Origin: Tetracentron sinense | Lineage: Eukaryota; Streptophyta; Magnoliopsida; Trochodendrales; Trochodendraceae | DNA: 64,000 nt | Assembly (NCBI GenBank): GCA_015143295.1 | Contig: CM026571.1 | Coordinates: forward strand, 33,508,505 to 33,572,504 | Reading direction: 5' to 3' | Shown here: positions 10,994-22,184 of the stretch, piece by piece | How the letters are laid out: each line of letters begins with the position of its first letter | Numbering within the stretch: position 1 is the first letter of the stretch | The notes under the pieces: generated by a model | The model's input: only the letters and a program-made list of their open reading frames with translations | What the model was told of the DNA's origin: nothing | Database searches by the model: none | Translations under genes and position numbers: made by a program

Positions 10994-12870
10994 GCGACTT
11001 TGAAATTGTTAAGTCAAATCCACGTTTAGAACAATGCTTGCAAAACTTCACAAGTGTAAAGTCTCCTTCGCGATCCACACGAACCTTCTTTTTTCTTTAA
11101 AGTTTTCTCTAATGGAAGCTAATGGCCCTTCCAATTCAAGCTCTATGGTCTTTGTTCTTTTCTTGAATTTCATGATCCTTTCTTGATTTAACAAGATTGA
11201 TTCAACTTTTGCTCAAGAGAAAAACCAGAATCAAGAGTGAAAGAGGAAAGATGACCTTACACAATCCACAAAAGAGGAAAGAGGGGGTGTGAACTAGAGG
11301 AGAAGGAGAGAAAATCGTGGGCTGTGTAGTAATCTCCAAGGGGTGGGCGTCCACCCTTTAACTAGACTCCTCTTGGATTGCTTGCAATCCAAGACTCCTT
11401 ATCCTAATCCAATTAGGATTCCTCAATAGTTTCCTTAATGATTATTCTCCTAATTAATTAGGATTAATCTTAAAAGAAACTAACCTTATCCATTAGTAAT
11501 AAACTAATCTTATCCTTATCTAATAAGGAATCTTTAATTAGTAACTAACTAATTATTGATTAGTAACAAACTAATAGAATCTCATTTAAATAAGGAATCT
11601 TTAATTAGAACTAACTAACTAACCTTATCCTTATCTAATAAGAAGTTATTAATTACTAACTAATTAAACCAGGCTTCAATCTTGAAGTGGGCGTCCCAAC
11701 CTAGGTGGGCCCCACTTCCACACGCCCCTTAAGGGTTCATAAACCCTTAGGTCAACATTTTGATCTTTATCAAAAATTCCCAATGGGTCCAACCAATTTG
11801 GTTAATCACATCCAATGTGATTTCACCTATTAGAGCTTCACTATACCATATAGTGATTACTTAGATAAATTAATTAATAATTGAATTAAAAACTTTAAGA
11901 AGGTCCTAGTGTGTGGGATCTAAAGGGATCTCCTATTTCCGGTTGTGGGACCAAGTGCTTAACCTTTCTTGGTTAAAGCATTATTACTAGGAAACCATTT
12001 CCTACAACTCCATTAGGATCATAGAATTTTATCTATATCCCTGGACTTCCACTAATCACAATAATGTCCATTAACACAATGTCACTAACCCCCAGAAATT
12101 AGAGAATTACTTGCACGTATTTCTATCACAAGATTTATTTACAGATGCGTCCCTCCACTTCCAATATTATTATAAGTTTACGGGACAGTATCTTATACTG
12201 TCTTTAATCTCTATCTTATATTGAGAACCCATTCTCTTTGATACTTTTAGTCAAATTTGGACTTTCAAAACTATTTTAGAAATTCTTTAAAACAAATAAT
12301 AATAATAATTACATTTTTTTTATATAGAAAATAAACTCCTCGATAAAACCATTTCATTGATAAATACCAGCCCTGAGTTTTTTAAGTCCAATTTTGACAA
12401 GTATCAACTCAATATAATTACTCTAGAAGAGTAGTAGAATCCTTGTTGAGCGTACACACACTTCTTCTAATATAGCATACATAACCCAATAAGCCCGTAT
12501 TTAGTCTGGTGTGTTGGACATTGACGATTGGCTACATCAAAGCTATATAGGTAAATATTAGAGAAGATGTCGACCTCTCAGGTTAAGGACAATCTGTCAA
12601 ATGGACTATCCTAAATATATAGACAGTATATTTCTAAGGGTATCCATTGAGAGATCTAGTTACAATATACGTACTTCTTACTTATATCCACATCTTAGTC
12701 AAGATACCCTTCTCTCAGTGATTGAGATTCATCACTCCATCATATGGAACTAACAATGTGTAAGTTAGTAGGAACACATTGTCCAGATGTATCCTGAATA
12801 ACTTAGAACAATACTAGGTCTACAAGGAACCGGAAAACCATATCTCTTTAGTAATTAGTTAATAACTATC
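10994..12870 (-). mobile_element. Truncated copia LTR, inverted relative to the solo LTR at 12974
   Basis: The reverse complement is colinear with most of 12974-15037 (about nine in ten bases equal in the parts I compared, for example around the 'wild-type' blocks tacgctcaacaagg and ccacaaccggaa). It lacks the last ~120 bp at its left side (starts at gcgactttgaaattgttaag) and the first ~110 bp at its right side (ends near aataact, about 12867). No target duplication remains. It directly abuts the gag start of element D. Confidence 0.85.
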
Positions 12871-12973
12871 ATGATTAGAGACATCACATCCATGTAAGCC
12901 AAGCTCGATAGTGTTCTGGAATCCCTGAAGATTCTTATTGGTGTTCAAACTGATGACCCTCCTACCCAAAACC
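12871..12973 (+). pseudogene. Gag N-terminus, element D (first fragment)
   Basis: Probable start ATG at 12871: MIRDITSM, a TAA, then AKLDSVLESLKILIGVQTDD. The frame passes directly into the next fragment when the solo LTR and one aaacc copy are removed. The TAA at 12895 most simply replaces CAA. The LESLKxLIGV motif is typical of the gag N-terminus in Tat elements. The start is inferred: no leader is left to compare, because a copia LTR fragment lies immediately upstream. Confidence 0.7.
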
Positions 12974-15156
12974 TGTTAGACATGTATGCCCACAAAACCA
13001 TTCCGGAATTGTATTTATCAATTTTTAAATCAATAAATGCATATTTTACATTCACACATTGTCTTCTACATTGGGTAATATATCAAAAGTATCTCATTGG
13101 ATGAGATTACTTTGTCCCTTAGGTAACATTGTAGGAAAACCATCCAATTAGTTGATAACTGATTGCTAAGGAGATATGGTTTTTCCAGTTCCTTGTAGAC
13201 CTAAAATTGTTCTAAGTTAATCAGGATACATCTGGACAATGTATTCCTAATAACTTACACATTGTTAGTTCCATATGATGGAGTGATGAATCTCAATCAC
13301 TGAGAGAAGGGTCTCTTGACTAAGATGTGGATATAAGTAAGAAGTACTTATATTGCAATTGGATCGCTTAGTGGATACACTTAGAAATATACTGTCTTTA
13401 TATTGAGGGTAGTCCATTTGACAGATTTTCCTTAACCTGAGAGGTCGACATCTTCTCTAGTATTTGCCTATGTAGCTTTGATGTAGCCAATTGTCAATGT
13501 CCAACACACCGAACTAAATATGGGCTCGTTGGGTTATGTACACTGTACTGGAAGAAGTGTGTGTACGCTCAACAAGAATTCCACTACTCTTACAGAGTAA
13601 ATAATATTGAGTTGATACTTGTCAAAACCGGACTTGAAAAACCCAGCGCTGGTATTTATCGATAAAATGGTTTTATCGAGAAATTTATTTTCTGTATAAA
13701 AGAAATGTAATTATTATTATTATTTCTTTTAAAGAATTTCTAAAATGTTTTGAAAGTCCAAGTTTGACTAAAAGTATCAAAGAGAATGGGTTCTCAATAT
13801 AAGCCAGGGATTAAAGACAGTATTGGATATTGTCTCGTAAGCTTATAACAATATTGGAAGTGGAGGGACTAATCTGTAAACAAATCTTGAGATAGAAATA
13901 CCTGCAAGTAATTCTTTATTTTCTAGAGGTTAATCACATTGTGTTAATGGACATTAATTGTGATTGGTGGAAGTCCAGGGATATAGATAAAATTCTATAA
14001 TCCTAATGGAGTGTAGGAAAGGTGTTTCCTATTAACAATGCTTTAACCAAAAGGTTGAGTACTTGGTCCCACAACCGGAAAAAAGAGATCCCTTTAGATC
14101 CCACACACAAGGACTTTCTTAAAGTATTTAATTTAATGATTTATTAAATTAATTAATTTCTCTAAGAAATCACTATATGGTATAGTGAAGCTTTAAAAGG
14201 TGGAATCACATTAAATGTGAAAAACCAAATGGGTAGGACCCATTGGGGAATTTGATAAAAGATCAAATATGTTGACAAAATGGGTTTAGAACCCATGGGG
14301 GCGTGTGGAGTGGGGCCCACCTAGGGTGGGACGCCCACTTCATGGAGGATTAAATTATGGTTTGTCTTTTAATTAGTTTCTAATTAATAAACACCTTATT
14401 GGATAAGGTTTGTTAGTTAGTTAGTTAGTTACTAATTAAAGATTCCCTATTTGTTAGGGATTCTATTAGTTTCTTGCTAATCAAGGAATCATAATTGGAT
14501 TAGAATAATGATAAGATTAGTTGGACACTAATGGATAAGATTAGTTTCTATTTTGATTATTCCTAATTAATTAAAGGAGAAATCAAAAAGGAAACTCATT
14601 GAGGACTTCTAATTAGATTAGAAAGTGGAGTCTTGGGTTGCAAGCAACCCAAGTATTTCCTATAAAGAGGTGGACGTCCAAGGTGTTGGACACAATATTA
14701 ATTTCCAGAATTTAATTCCCTCTTTCCTCAATATATCTCATGCCCCTTTCTCCCTTCTAAAGGTGTACGGTCAGCCCCCTTTCCCCTTTGATCTCTTTTC
14801 TTGTGTTCTTAGTTTTGAATATTAAGAAGAGATTCAAGAACTCATTTTTGAATATAAAGATTGGATCTTTTAATCAAGAATCAAGAGCTGGAATTTTTGG
14901 AAGGGTCATTAGCTTCCATTAGAGAAAGATTTAAAGAAAGAGAAGGTCCATGTGGATTGCAAAGGAGACTTGGCACTTGTGAAGTTTTGCTGGTATCGCT
15001 ATTATCATGGATTTGACTTAACAATTTCAAAGTCGCAAAGGTATTGTGATATTTACTCTCATTGAATAAAATCAACTACAATCTTAGTCAAATCTTGGAA
15101 TTTTATGTATGCCCCCAAGAACTGTTTTTCTAAAATTAAAAAGAGGCATACTTTCA
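12974..15156 (+). mobile_element. Solo Ty1/copia LTR (2183 bp) with perfect target duplication aaacc
   Basis: Starts TGTTAGACATGTATGCCC and ends GGCATACTTTCA; flanked by aaacc at 12969-12973 and 15157-15161. Excision of the LTR plus one aaacc restores the gag of D (..DDPPTQNPTGESSKQ..). Same family as the 3' LTR of copia H (51527-53712) and close to the LTRs of L. Orientation is plus, that is inverted to the fragment at 10994-12870. Confidence 0.97.
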
Positions 15157-15161
15157 AAACC

Positions 15162-17089
15162 CAACCGGAGAATCCTCTAAACAACCGCGCTTGGAACCGC
15201 AGCCTATTCCCATCATCATTCCTAACCCCGAACCCGTACTAGGTGGAGGTGAAGCAAAATATGAACTGTTTGATGAAGCAGAGCAACCCAAGGCTTCTCA
15301 CATCAACCAGGATAGGCCATCATCTTCAGACCCTACCCCATCCTTTAGGGACTGGCATGAAGAGATCAAATAGATGAAGGAAGAAATGAGGTGAGTAAAA
15401 AGGGCATCTGCCAGCTCCAGTCTATCATTTGAAGATTTGACTTTCTCATCTGGGGATGTTGTTCCCCCAGGTTTTAAAGTGCCAGACTTTGACAAATAAT
15501 ATGGCACAGACTGCCCCAAGCAACACTTATAATTGTACCTAGGGGACATGCTCCATCACAACAAAATCAACCTCTTCTCATTCAGTACTTCCAGAAGAGT
15601 CTGAAGGGAGTAGCCCTAGCTTGGTGGATGTCAGTGGACAAACAGGGAATCAAGACTTGGCAAGACGCCATGGACATCTTTGTAGAGCAATACTCTTTCA
15701 ATCAATAACTTCGACCTCAGAGGAGCCAGTTGGAACAGATGAACCAGCGTAACAATGAGTCTTTCTTAGAATACGCTACCCGATGGAGGGAGATGACAGT
15801 AAAAATCCCTACTTCGATCCCCAAGGAGGAGTTAGTAAACATGTTTATGGGCACTCTGAAGTAGCCCTACTCTACTCTGATGGTAACATTACCAGTGGTA
15901 GACTTTGGCACCATTGTTAAAACAAGTGCCCGCATTGAGACTGCTATCAAGAGTGGAGTTATTCACTCCAATTTAGGACTCGCTTCCCCCAAAACGACAG
16001 CCCTAGTCAGTAGAAATAGTAGTCCCAGGGACCAAAGAACGAAAGAAGATGTATAGATGGTGTCTCCTGTAGCACCAATCAGATTGCCGACTCCAACTGC
16101 TCAGTCTCAGCCAGCACCCAGAAACACCCAGCCAGCCAAACAGAACCAGGGGCAAAACCATCCCCCCAAAAATTTCACCCCTCTGCCTTACATTCTCAGT
16201 CAACTGTTAGACTTCCTCACCAAGCAAGGTCTTCTTACCCTAAGGGGCCCTACCCCTCTCTTTCCACCTAACAAGCAAAACAAAAACTACAGAGCCAATC
16301 ATCATTGCGCCTTCCACAAAGGCCCCGGTCATCCACCGACTATTGCATTGAATTAAAATACGTCATCCAAGATCTCTTAGATGAAGGAAAATTTAAACTG
16401 GCCCCCAGTAACACCAGTATCAACCAGGCACCACTGCCCCCACATAACAATCAAATAAATTTCATTGAGTGGGAAGAGATTGGGGTAGGGCAACCAAGAC
16501 CCAGTGCACTAGCAGTGGATGACGACATAATCTGACCTTTTTACCGGCCACCTGTCATGATCCCATTCCCTCAGTCAAACATCCAGACTATCCTACCACC
16601 AGCACAGATCCCTCCCCTTAAACCAGGCAAAGAGCATATCATTTACACCATCCCCTGCCCAGTAAATTGGCCCACAGCACCAGCTCAAGCCTCTACCTCT
16701 ACCGGCCCCATCAAGATCTCATACATCCCCTCTCAATCTTTTAACCTCAACCATGTACCCGCTCCTCACTCTCTCATCATGAAGAGTGAAAGCATAGTTA
16801 AATTCACCCGATCTGGTCGGGTGTACCAATTGCCAATGGCTGAGTCAGCAAAAGAGAAAGGAAAAGAGAAAGAGAAAGAGAAAGCAAGGGTATTAGACCC
16901 AGAAAAAGAAGCAGTAAACTCAGCAGCTCTACTGAAAATCTTAGAAAATGCAAAAGAGTTCAACATCATGCAACAGTTGAGCAAAACTCCAGCCTAGATC
17001 TCCATTGTGGGTCTTCTCCTGACTTCTGAGTATCACCGGAAGTAGCTACTCCGGGTATTTAACAACGCCTATGTAGCACCAAGCATCAC
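15162..17089 (+). pseudogene. Gag, element D (main part)
   Basis: Order: Pro-rich N-terminal linker (LEPQPIPIIIPNPEPV), gag core (PGFKVPDFDK ... LAWWMSVDKQGIKTW ... FLEYATRWREMTVKI ... FMGTLK), a spacer with many Gln/Pro, the finger CAFHKGPGH..DYC (16308-16350, with a frame change), a Pro-rich segment, and a Lys/Glu-rich stretch (AKEKGKEKEKEKEK, 16845-16890). More than ten stops interrupt it, most at positions where A has Gln. The basic-acidic KEKEK repeat is expanded relative to A. Confidence 0.88.
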
Positions 17090-17640
17090 ACTCAAGAAAC
17101 TAGGGAATATGGTGGGGCAAGTACTTGAATCGAGAGTCATCTCCTTTACAGAAGAAGAAACACTGATGGTGACAAGGACCATACCCAGGCTCTCTATATT
17201 GCAGTATAGTGCATTGACAGAACTTTATCATCAGTGCTAATCGACAATGGCTCCGGCCTAAATGTCTACACGCTATCTACACTGCAAAGCCTGGGTCTGG
17301 ACCTCAGTTAAATGAAGAAGAGACCCATGACCATCAAAGATTTTGACAACTCAACCAGGCAAAATTTGGGCGACATTGACTTGACCATCGAGGTCAAACC
17401 TGCTCAGTTTGCAACCAACTTTCAAGTCATGAATGTGCTCACCTTATTCACTTTACTCCTTAAGAGCCCATGGATCCACGTGGCTAGAGCCATTCCCTCC
17501 TCTCTCCATCAAAGAATCAAATTCATTCAGGATGACCATTTGGTCGTGATCCCTTCAGAGGAGTTGGTAAGTTCCTTCGAGGACATCTAGGAGCTGGGGT
17601 AAGGCACCGCCTTCATGACATACCAGTTTGAGCAGGTCAG
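17090..17640 (+). pseudogene. Aspartic protease, element D
   Basis: Aligns to the protease of A: MVGQVLESRVISFTEEE, LIDNGSGLN (active-site loop, 17230-17262; Ser replaced by Gly), KKRPMTIKDFDNSTRQ, LGDIDLTIEVKPAQF, IPSSLHQRIKFIQDDHLVV. A frame change near 17170 and stops at about 17309 and 17588 break it. It is shorter of features than A only through decay; the segment from 17312 to 17590 is open. Confidence 0.85.
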
Positions 17641-18660
17641 TTCTCTCGCTTAGATAGAAGAGCAGAGCAAGTATGAAGTACCGCCATTTGTCAGGATGAT
17701 GGCCAAAATGAACTACCAGTCAGGGTTAGGCCTAGAAGTCAAAAACCAAGGAATAAGAAAGAGATATACACCTCCTTGCTACACACTACCATTCAAATTA
17801 GGAAACAAGCCCAAGTTTGAGAACTATCTTTTCAAGCTCACGAAGAAGAACAGTCGGTCGGCAAAACCAGAACCCCGACCCCACATCTCTGTAACCTTCC
17901 CGGTAGGGACATTCAAAGCCAATCATGACACCCCTCTTGCACTGGTTACAAATATCTCAAACCCCTGCCCAATGCCGAGTCTTCAGGGATTCCAAATCCA
18001 GAAGTATTCAGCATGGCATAGATGTTTGACTAGCTGACTGTCGAAGACACCACAAAAGCGGAAGATCAAGTGGGAGAACAGGTACGCACCCTCTCAAACA
18101 ACGTCGAGGCATCATCCAGTCGCTGACCACTGATCCATTGGTGGATTGAGGCTCTCACCATCGAAGCCATCCAAGGCCGGGACAAGCACAGTGCAGGATA
18201 ATTGGTCCAATCAGACAGTGACCAAGCACCCCCTTCTCATTCTTCTATTCTCTCCTTGCTCCTGTTGAAAAATACAAATGTCTAGCCACTGTGGGCCTCT
18301 TTTTGTAGAGTCAAGCTTTTATAAACAACAGTCCTCTGTTTTTATCAATGAAAATCGGATGTTTTGACTCAAAATCATGTTTTGCATAAACATTTCAAAT
18401 CGGCTGATGACGAAATCATACGGACTCTTCCTCTGAAGGGCCTAGTGTCCTGAAGCCACCAAAAATAACAAAAGTATGCTAAACTAAGCTTAATGATTTA
18501 CCAGAAAATCACCTCTGATAAGGCTACCCCGAAACCCTCCTTAAACTTTCGAAAGTTGAGTATGACAAAGAGCAAGAAGAGGACACTAAGACCATAAATC
18601 TTGGATCCAAAGACAGCCCCCAGCTCATCAAAATCTATACAATCATAAGCCCGTAATAAA
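17641..18660 (+). other. Protease-RT linker, element D
   Basis: Contains the G-patch-like block MMAKMNYQSGLGLEVKNQG (17696 onward), usual between protease and RT in Tat elements, followed by poorly conserved sequence. 18040-18250 corresponds to the open stretch at 758-1096 of A, and 18360-18530 to the non-coding-looking part of A at 600-720. Several stops. No separate gene is apparent. Confidence 0.65.
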
Positions 18661-19921
18661 GAGCAGACATGATCAGCTTCCTGAAAAACTACAGGGACAT
18701 TTTTGCCTGGTCCTATACAGACATGCTCGGCCTAGACCCAGTATTGGTGGTACACAGACAACCCCTGAATCTTGAGATAAGACCAGTTAAGTAGAAATTG
18801 AGACAGATGAGGCCCAAATGGTCAGAAAAAGTCAAAGAGGAGGTAGAGAAGAAGATCAAAGCAGGCTTCCTAGCAGTTTTAACCTATCCTGAATGGTTAG
18901 CCAATATTGTGTTAGTACCCAAGAAGGATGGCAAGGTCTGAATGTGTATCGGCTACCGGAATCTGAACAAGCCAAGCTCTAAAGACAACTTCCCCCTCCC
19001 GCATATCGACATCCTGGTCAACAATATAGCAGGGCATGAGATTCTTTTATTTATGGATGGTTTCTCCTGATACAACCAGTTCAGAATGACGGAAGAAGAT
19101 ATGGAGAAAACGTCCTGCATCACGCCTTAGGGCACATTATATTACAAGGTAATAATACCCTTCAGACTCAAGAATGCAGGGGCAACCTACCAGAGGGCCA
19201 TGACAACACTATTCCATGACATGATCCATAAGATAGCTAAAATCTATGTGGATGACATGATCGTCAAATCACCTACTGTCAGGTAACACCCTAAAGACCT
19301 GAAAAAGCTATGTGATAGACTTAGAGAGTTTAGCCTAAGACTAAATCCGGCCAAATGTGTCTTTTGAGCCTCATCAGGAAAGCTCCTTCGCTTCATAGTC
19401 AGCAAAAGAGGCATTGAGATCGATCCAGATAAAGCTAGAGCTATCATCGAAATGCCAACACCCGAAACTGAAAAGGAAATCTACGAATTCCTGGGCAGAT
19501 TTCAGTATATCAGTAGATTGATCTCTCAGCTCACTCCAATATGTGAACCAATCTTCAAGCTTCTCAGGAAGAATGTACCTATAGTCTAGACAGACAAGTG
19601 CCAGGAGGCCTTTTGCAAGATAAAGCAGTATCTTCTCCATCATCCAGTACTTGTGCCTCCTACACCGAGATGGCCCCTGCTACTCTACATCTCAATACAA
19701 TAAACCTCCATGGGGTGTATCCTGGCACAGCATGATGAGATAGGCAGAATAGAGCAAGATATCTACTACATCAGTAAGCACTTGCTAGAGTATGAAGAGA
19801 AATACAGCCCATTTGAAAAGACTTGTCTAGCATTAGTTTGGGCTACTCAGCATCTACGGTACTATCTACTTTCCTATCCAGTAATTCTGATCTCCCGAAT
19901 GGACCCACTCAAATATCTACT
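18661..19921 (+). pseudogene. Reverse transcriptase and RNase H (first part), element D
   Basis: RT landmarks: FAWSYTDMLGLDP, KKIKAGFLAVLTYPEWLANI, NKPSSKDNFPLPHID, LFMDGFS-stop-YNQFRM, IYVDDMIVKS (catalytic Tyr-Val-Asp-Asp at 19245-19256), FIVSKRGIEIDPDKARAI. RNase H follows: LLLYISIQ, MGCILAQHDEIGRIEQDIYY, KTCLALVWATQHLRYYL, RMDPLKYL, where the solo chromovirus LTR interrupts it at 19921. The catalytic Asp pair is intact. At least seven in-frame stops, mostly consistent with C-to-T or G-to-A change. Confidence 0.9.
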
Positions 19922-20643
19922 TGTCGCGACCCAAAACCCACCCTAGGAGTTAGAGTGAATCTTGGACGACTTAATCATGACTTACATGACTTGCTTGACG
20001 AACCAACCTGCAAAACTCACAGAACATATACAATAGAGGATAACAGCGGAAGCATAACTATAAAACACAGCGGAAGTCTAACAAACCTCTAAGTATATAT
20101 ACACATGGTCCAAGTTTAATACAAAAGAAAACAAAACAAAGAAAGTGCGGACATGCCCGCCAAAATACATGGATATAATCACTCATGCTCACCCACAGCT
20201 AAACCACTTAGAATCTAACACCACCTACTGATAACCCTCTACGGGAGGTTCCTCCAAAGGTTCCTCGACGTACTCCTCCTCCACCCAAGGGCTAGGAGCA
20301 CAGACATCAAATGGAGCAGCAGCTCCCTCAGAACCTGCCGACATAAGAAGTACGGCTGAGCATGGAATACTCAGCGGGTACTAAGCACTAACCAACAGTC
20401 ATAGCATACAGGTAGCATATATAAAGCAGGAGACAATTCAAGCCTATAAAGCAGGAATAATTCATATCATGACAATGAAGTAAAGGAGTATATAATCATG
20501 CTTGAATTCATAAAAGCCGATAAAACCCTTGAAAACACCGTGCACTTGACTTGACTGAAAATACCATTTCCGTGCTTGAAAACTTGTCTACCGTATCATG
20601 CGTGTCATGCTTGTATCATGCGTGTCATGTCATGTCATGCTTG

Positions 20644-20857
20644 CTTGGGAAAGTAAACTACTTGTGAGGGAAGGAAGACCCTTCTTCCTAAATGCCCATG
20701 CTTGTCATGCCGTGCCATGTCATGCTTGTATCATGCTTGGGAAAGTAAACTACTTGTGAGGGAAGGGAGACCCTTCTTCCTAAATGCTCATGTCATGTCC
20801 TTTCACTTGTGAGATGTCCTTGTGAGATGCACTTGCGAGGGAAGGGAGACCCTTCTT
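20644..20857. repeat. 92-bp tandem duplication plus partial third copy in solo LTR
   Basis: The units beginning cttgggaaagtaaactac at 20644 and 20736 are near-identical and end in a run of tgtcatg-rich sequence; a partial third copy (gagggaagggagacccttctt) ends at 20857. The flanks are also rich in catg/cgtgtcatg microrepeats (20590-20640). The corresponding U3 position in K, F and J holds different tandem repeats. Confidence 0.9.
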
Positions 20858-21785
20858 ATGAAAATGTATGATTGTCTTGTCCTTGCCAAAAGCGAGGTAA
20901 AACATATCGTCGGATATGCCCCACCTCTAAATCCCATCCTTGAAAACCTCGGTAAATCATGTCATGTATGCGTGCTCGTGAGGTCGTGTGCATACTTGCA
21001 TTTGGAATTAGATATGGCATTTGAGTAATTCATAACACATAACATCAATGATTTGGGCAATTTAATATTGATATCATTTTAGGGAAAGCGAACAATCACA
21101 CTATCATGACCCTAGCAATTTCCATAAACCTTAAACATGCATTTTCTTAATTTATTATTCATTTTATTCACCTTGGCATTTCATCAAACATGGTGCATTC
21201 ATTATTTATTAAACCTACAACATGCTTTTCTAGGTGGGTTTTACTCACATCACATATGTATGTTTAATATGGGTACAATGCCCTCCCCGTTCATCTATCA
21301 CATCAATACACACGGCATCCAATCGCCCACATTCATTTCCATTCATCGTTTACCATTCACCATTCACCATTTACAACCCATCTCATAATACATGGATGTA
21401 TAAAGGAACACAAAGAAAATAAAGGGAAAGAAGAACTATAACTAGGAGGGTAGCAAGAAGTACCGACCTTGATCAAGTGAGGAAGAAATCCCCCTTTCCA
21501 AAACGACCGTGAGTTGCTGCCCTAGCTTGAGGAGAGTGCCCCACACGAGCTTGAGCCGAGATCTTGAAGAAAATGGACTTGAGGTGAGTGTGGGTTCACA
21601 ACCCTTTGATTTCACCTCCAAAATTCAAACCCTAGGTTAGGGATCGTCTTCTTCTCCTCTCCTTAGCTCTCAATCTTCTAAGTATTGTAAATAAGCCCTA
21701 AAGGCTCGGGCAAGACTCTTAAGGTAAGAGTAAACTGCCCAAAAGACTAAAACACCCTTACTAAATTTTCTGCAAAAACGCGAGT

Positions 21786-21969
21786 ACCGAGCGATCGGTG
21801 TTAATGACCGATCGATCGGTTGCCTACCGATCGATCGGTTTCATAACCGAGCGATCGGTTAAAATTTCACTCTCTGGAAAATTTCTCCATACAAAAATCT
21901 TGACCAGTCGATAGCCTCCGAGCGATCGGTTTTGGACCGATTGATCGCTCCATGAACCGAGCGATCGGT
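21786..21969. promoter_or_regulatory. CGATCG palindrome array, solo chromovirus LTR
   Basis: Seven copies of a 14-bp palindrome, consensus ACCGATCGATCGGT or ACCGAGCGATCGGT, start at 21786, 21807, 21826, 21846, then 21917, 21936 and 21956. Spacing is 21, 19, 20, then a gap of 71, then 19 and 20 bp. This matches the spacing in F and K to within 1 bp. The even spacing near two helical turns suggests a protein-binding array; no function is demonstrated by sequence alone. Confidence 0.85.
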
Positions 21970-22184
21970 GGTCTGCAGGTCCAAACTGTTTTGGCCATAA
22001 CTTTTGACTCGTTCGTCCGATTTTGACGATTCAACTTGCGTTGGGTTCGTACTTCGAAAAGGAACATTTCTGACGTTTCGGAATTTCCAATTTCTTCCTT
22101 ATTTATTAATTGCACTACTTTAAAGGAAAAATGGCTACGAAAGGGTCATGTATGGATGTCAAAAGTTCGGGGCTCTACACTACT

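Larger units (their letters stand above)
19922..22179 (-). mobile_element. Solo chromovirus LTR (2258 bp) with perfect target duplication ctact
   Basis: Plus-strand ends TGTCGCGACCC and GGGGCTCTACA; flanked by ctact at 19917-19921 and 22180-22184. Removing it restores the RNase H frame of D (DPLKYLLEKPTTTGRT). The same family as the LTR of K at 54088 (first ~60 bp nearly equal). Orientation is minus by comparison with F, whose coding strand is known. It carries a 92-bp tandem duplication and a CGATCG palindrome array (separate entries). Confidence 0.97.

Noticed and set aside
21137..21422. Two overlapping open stretches of 62-83 codons on plus in the solo LTR
   Set aside because: His/Ser-rich composition from the caccattcac repeats, no homologous frame in the K LTR, and inside an LTR. 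Chance frames.
21786..21969. CRISPR-like array (short repeats with ~20-bp periodicity)
   Set aside because: The 14-bp repeats are palindromic and only 5-7 bp of spacer separates them. The array lies in an LTR with target duplications, in plant DNA with no cas-like gene. The resemblance is superficial.
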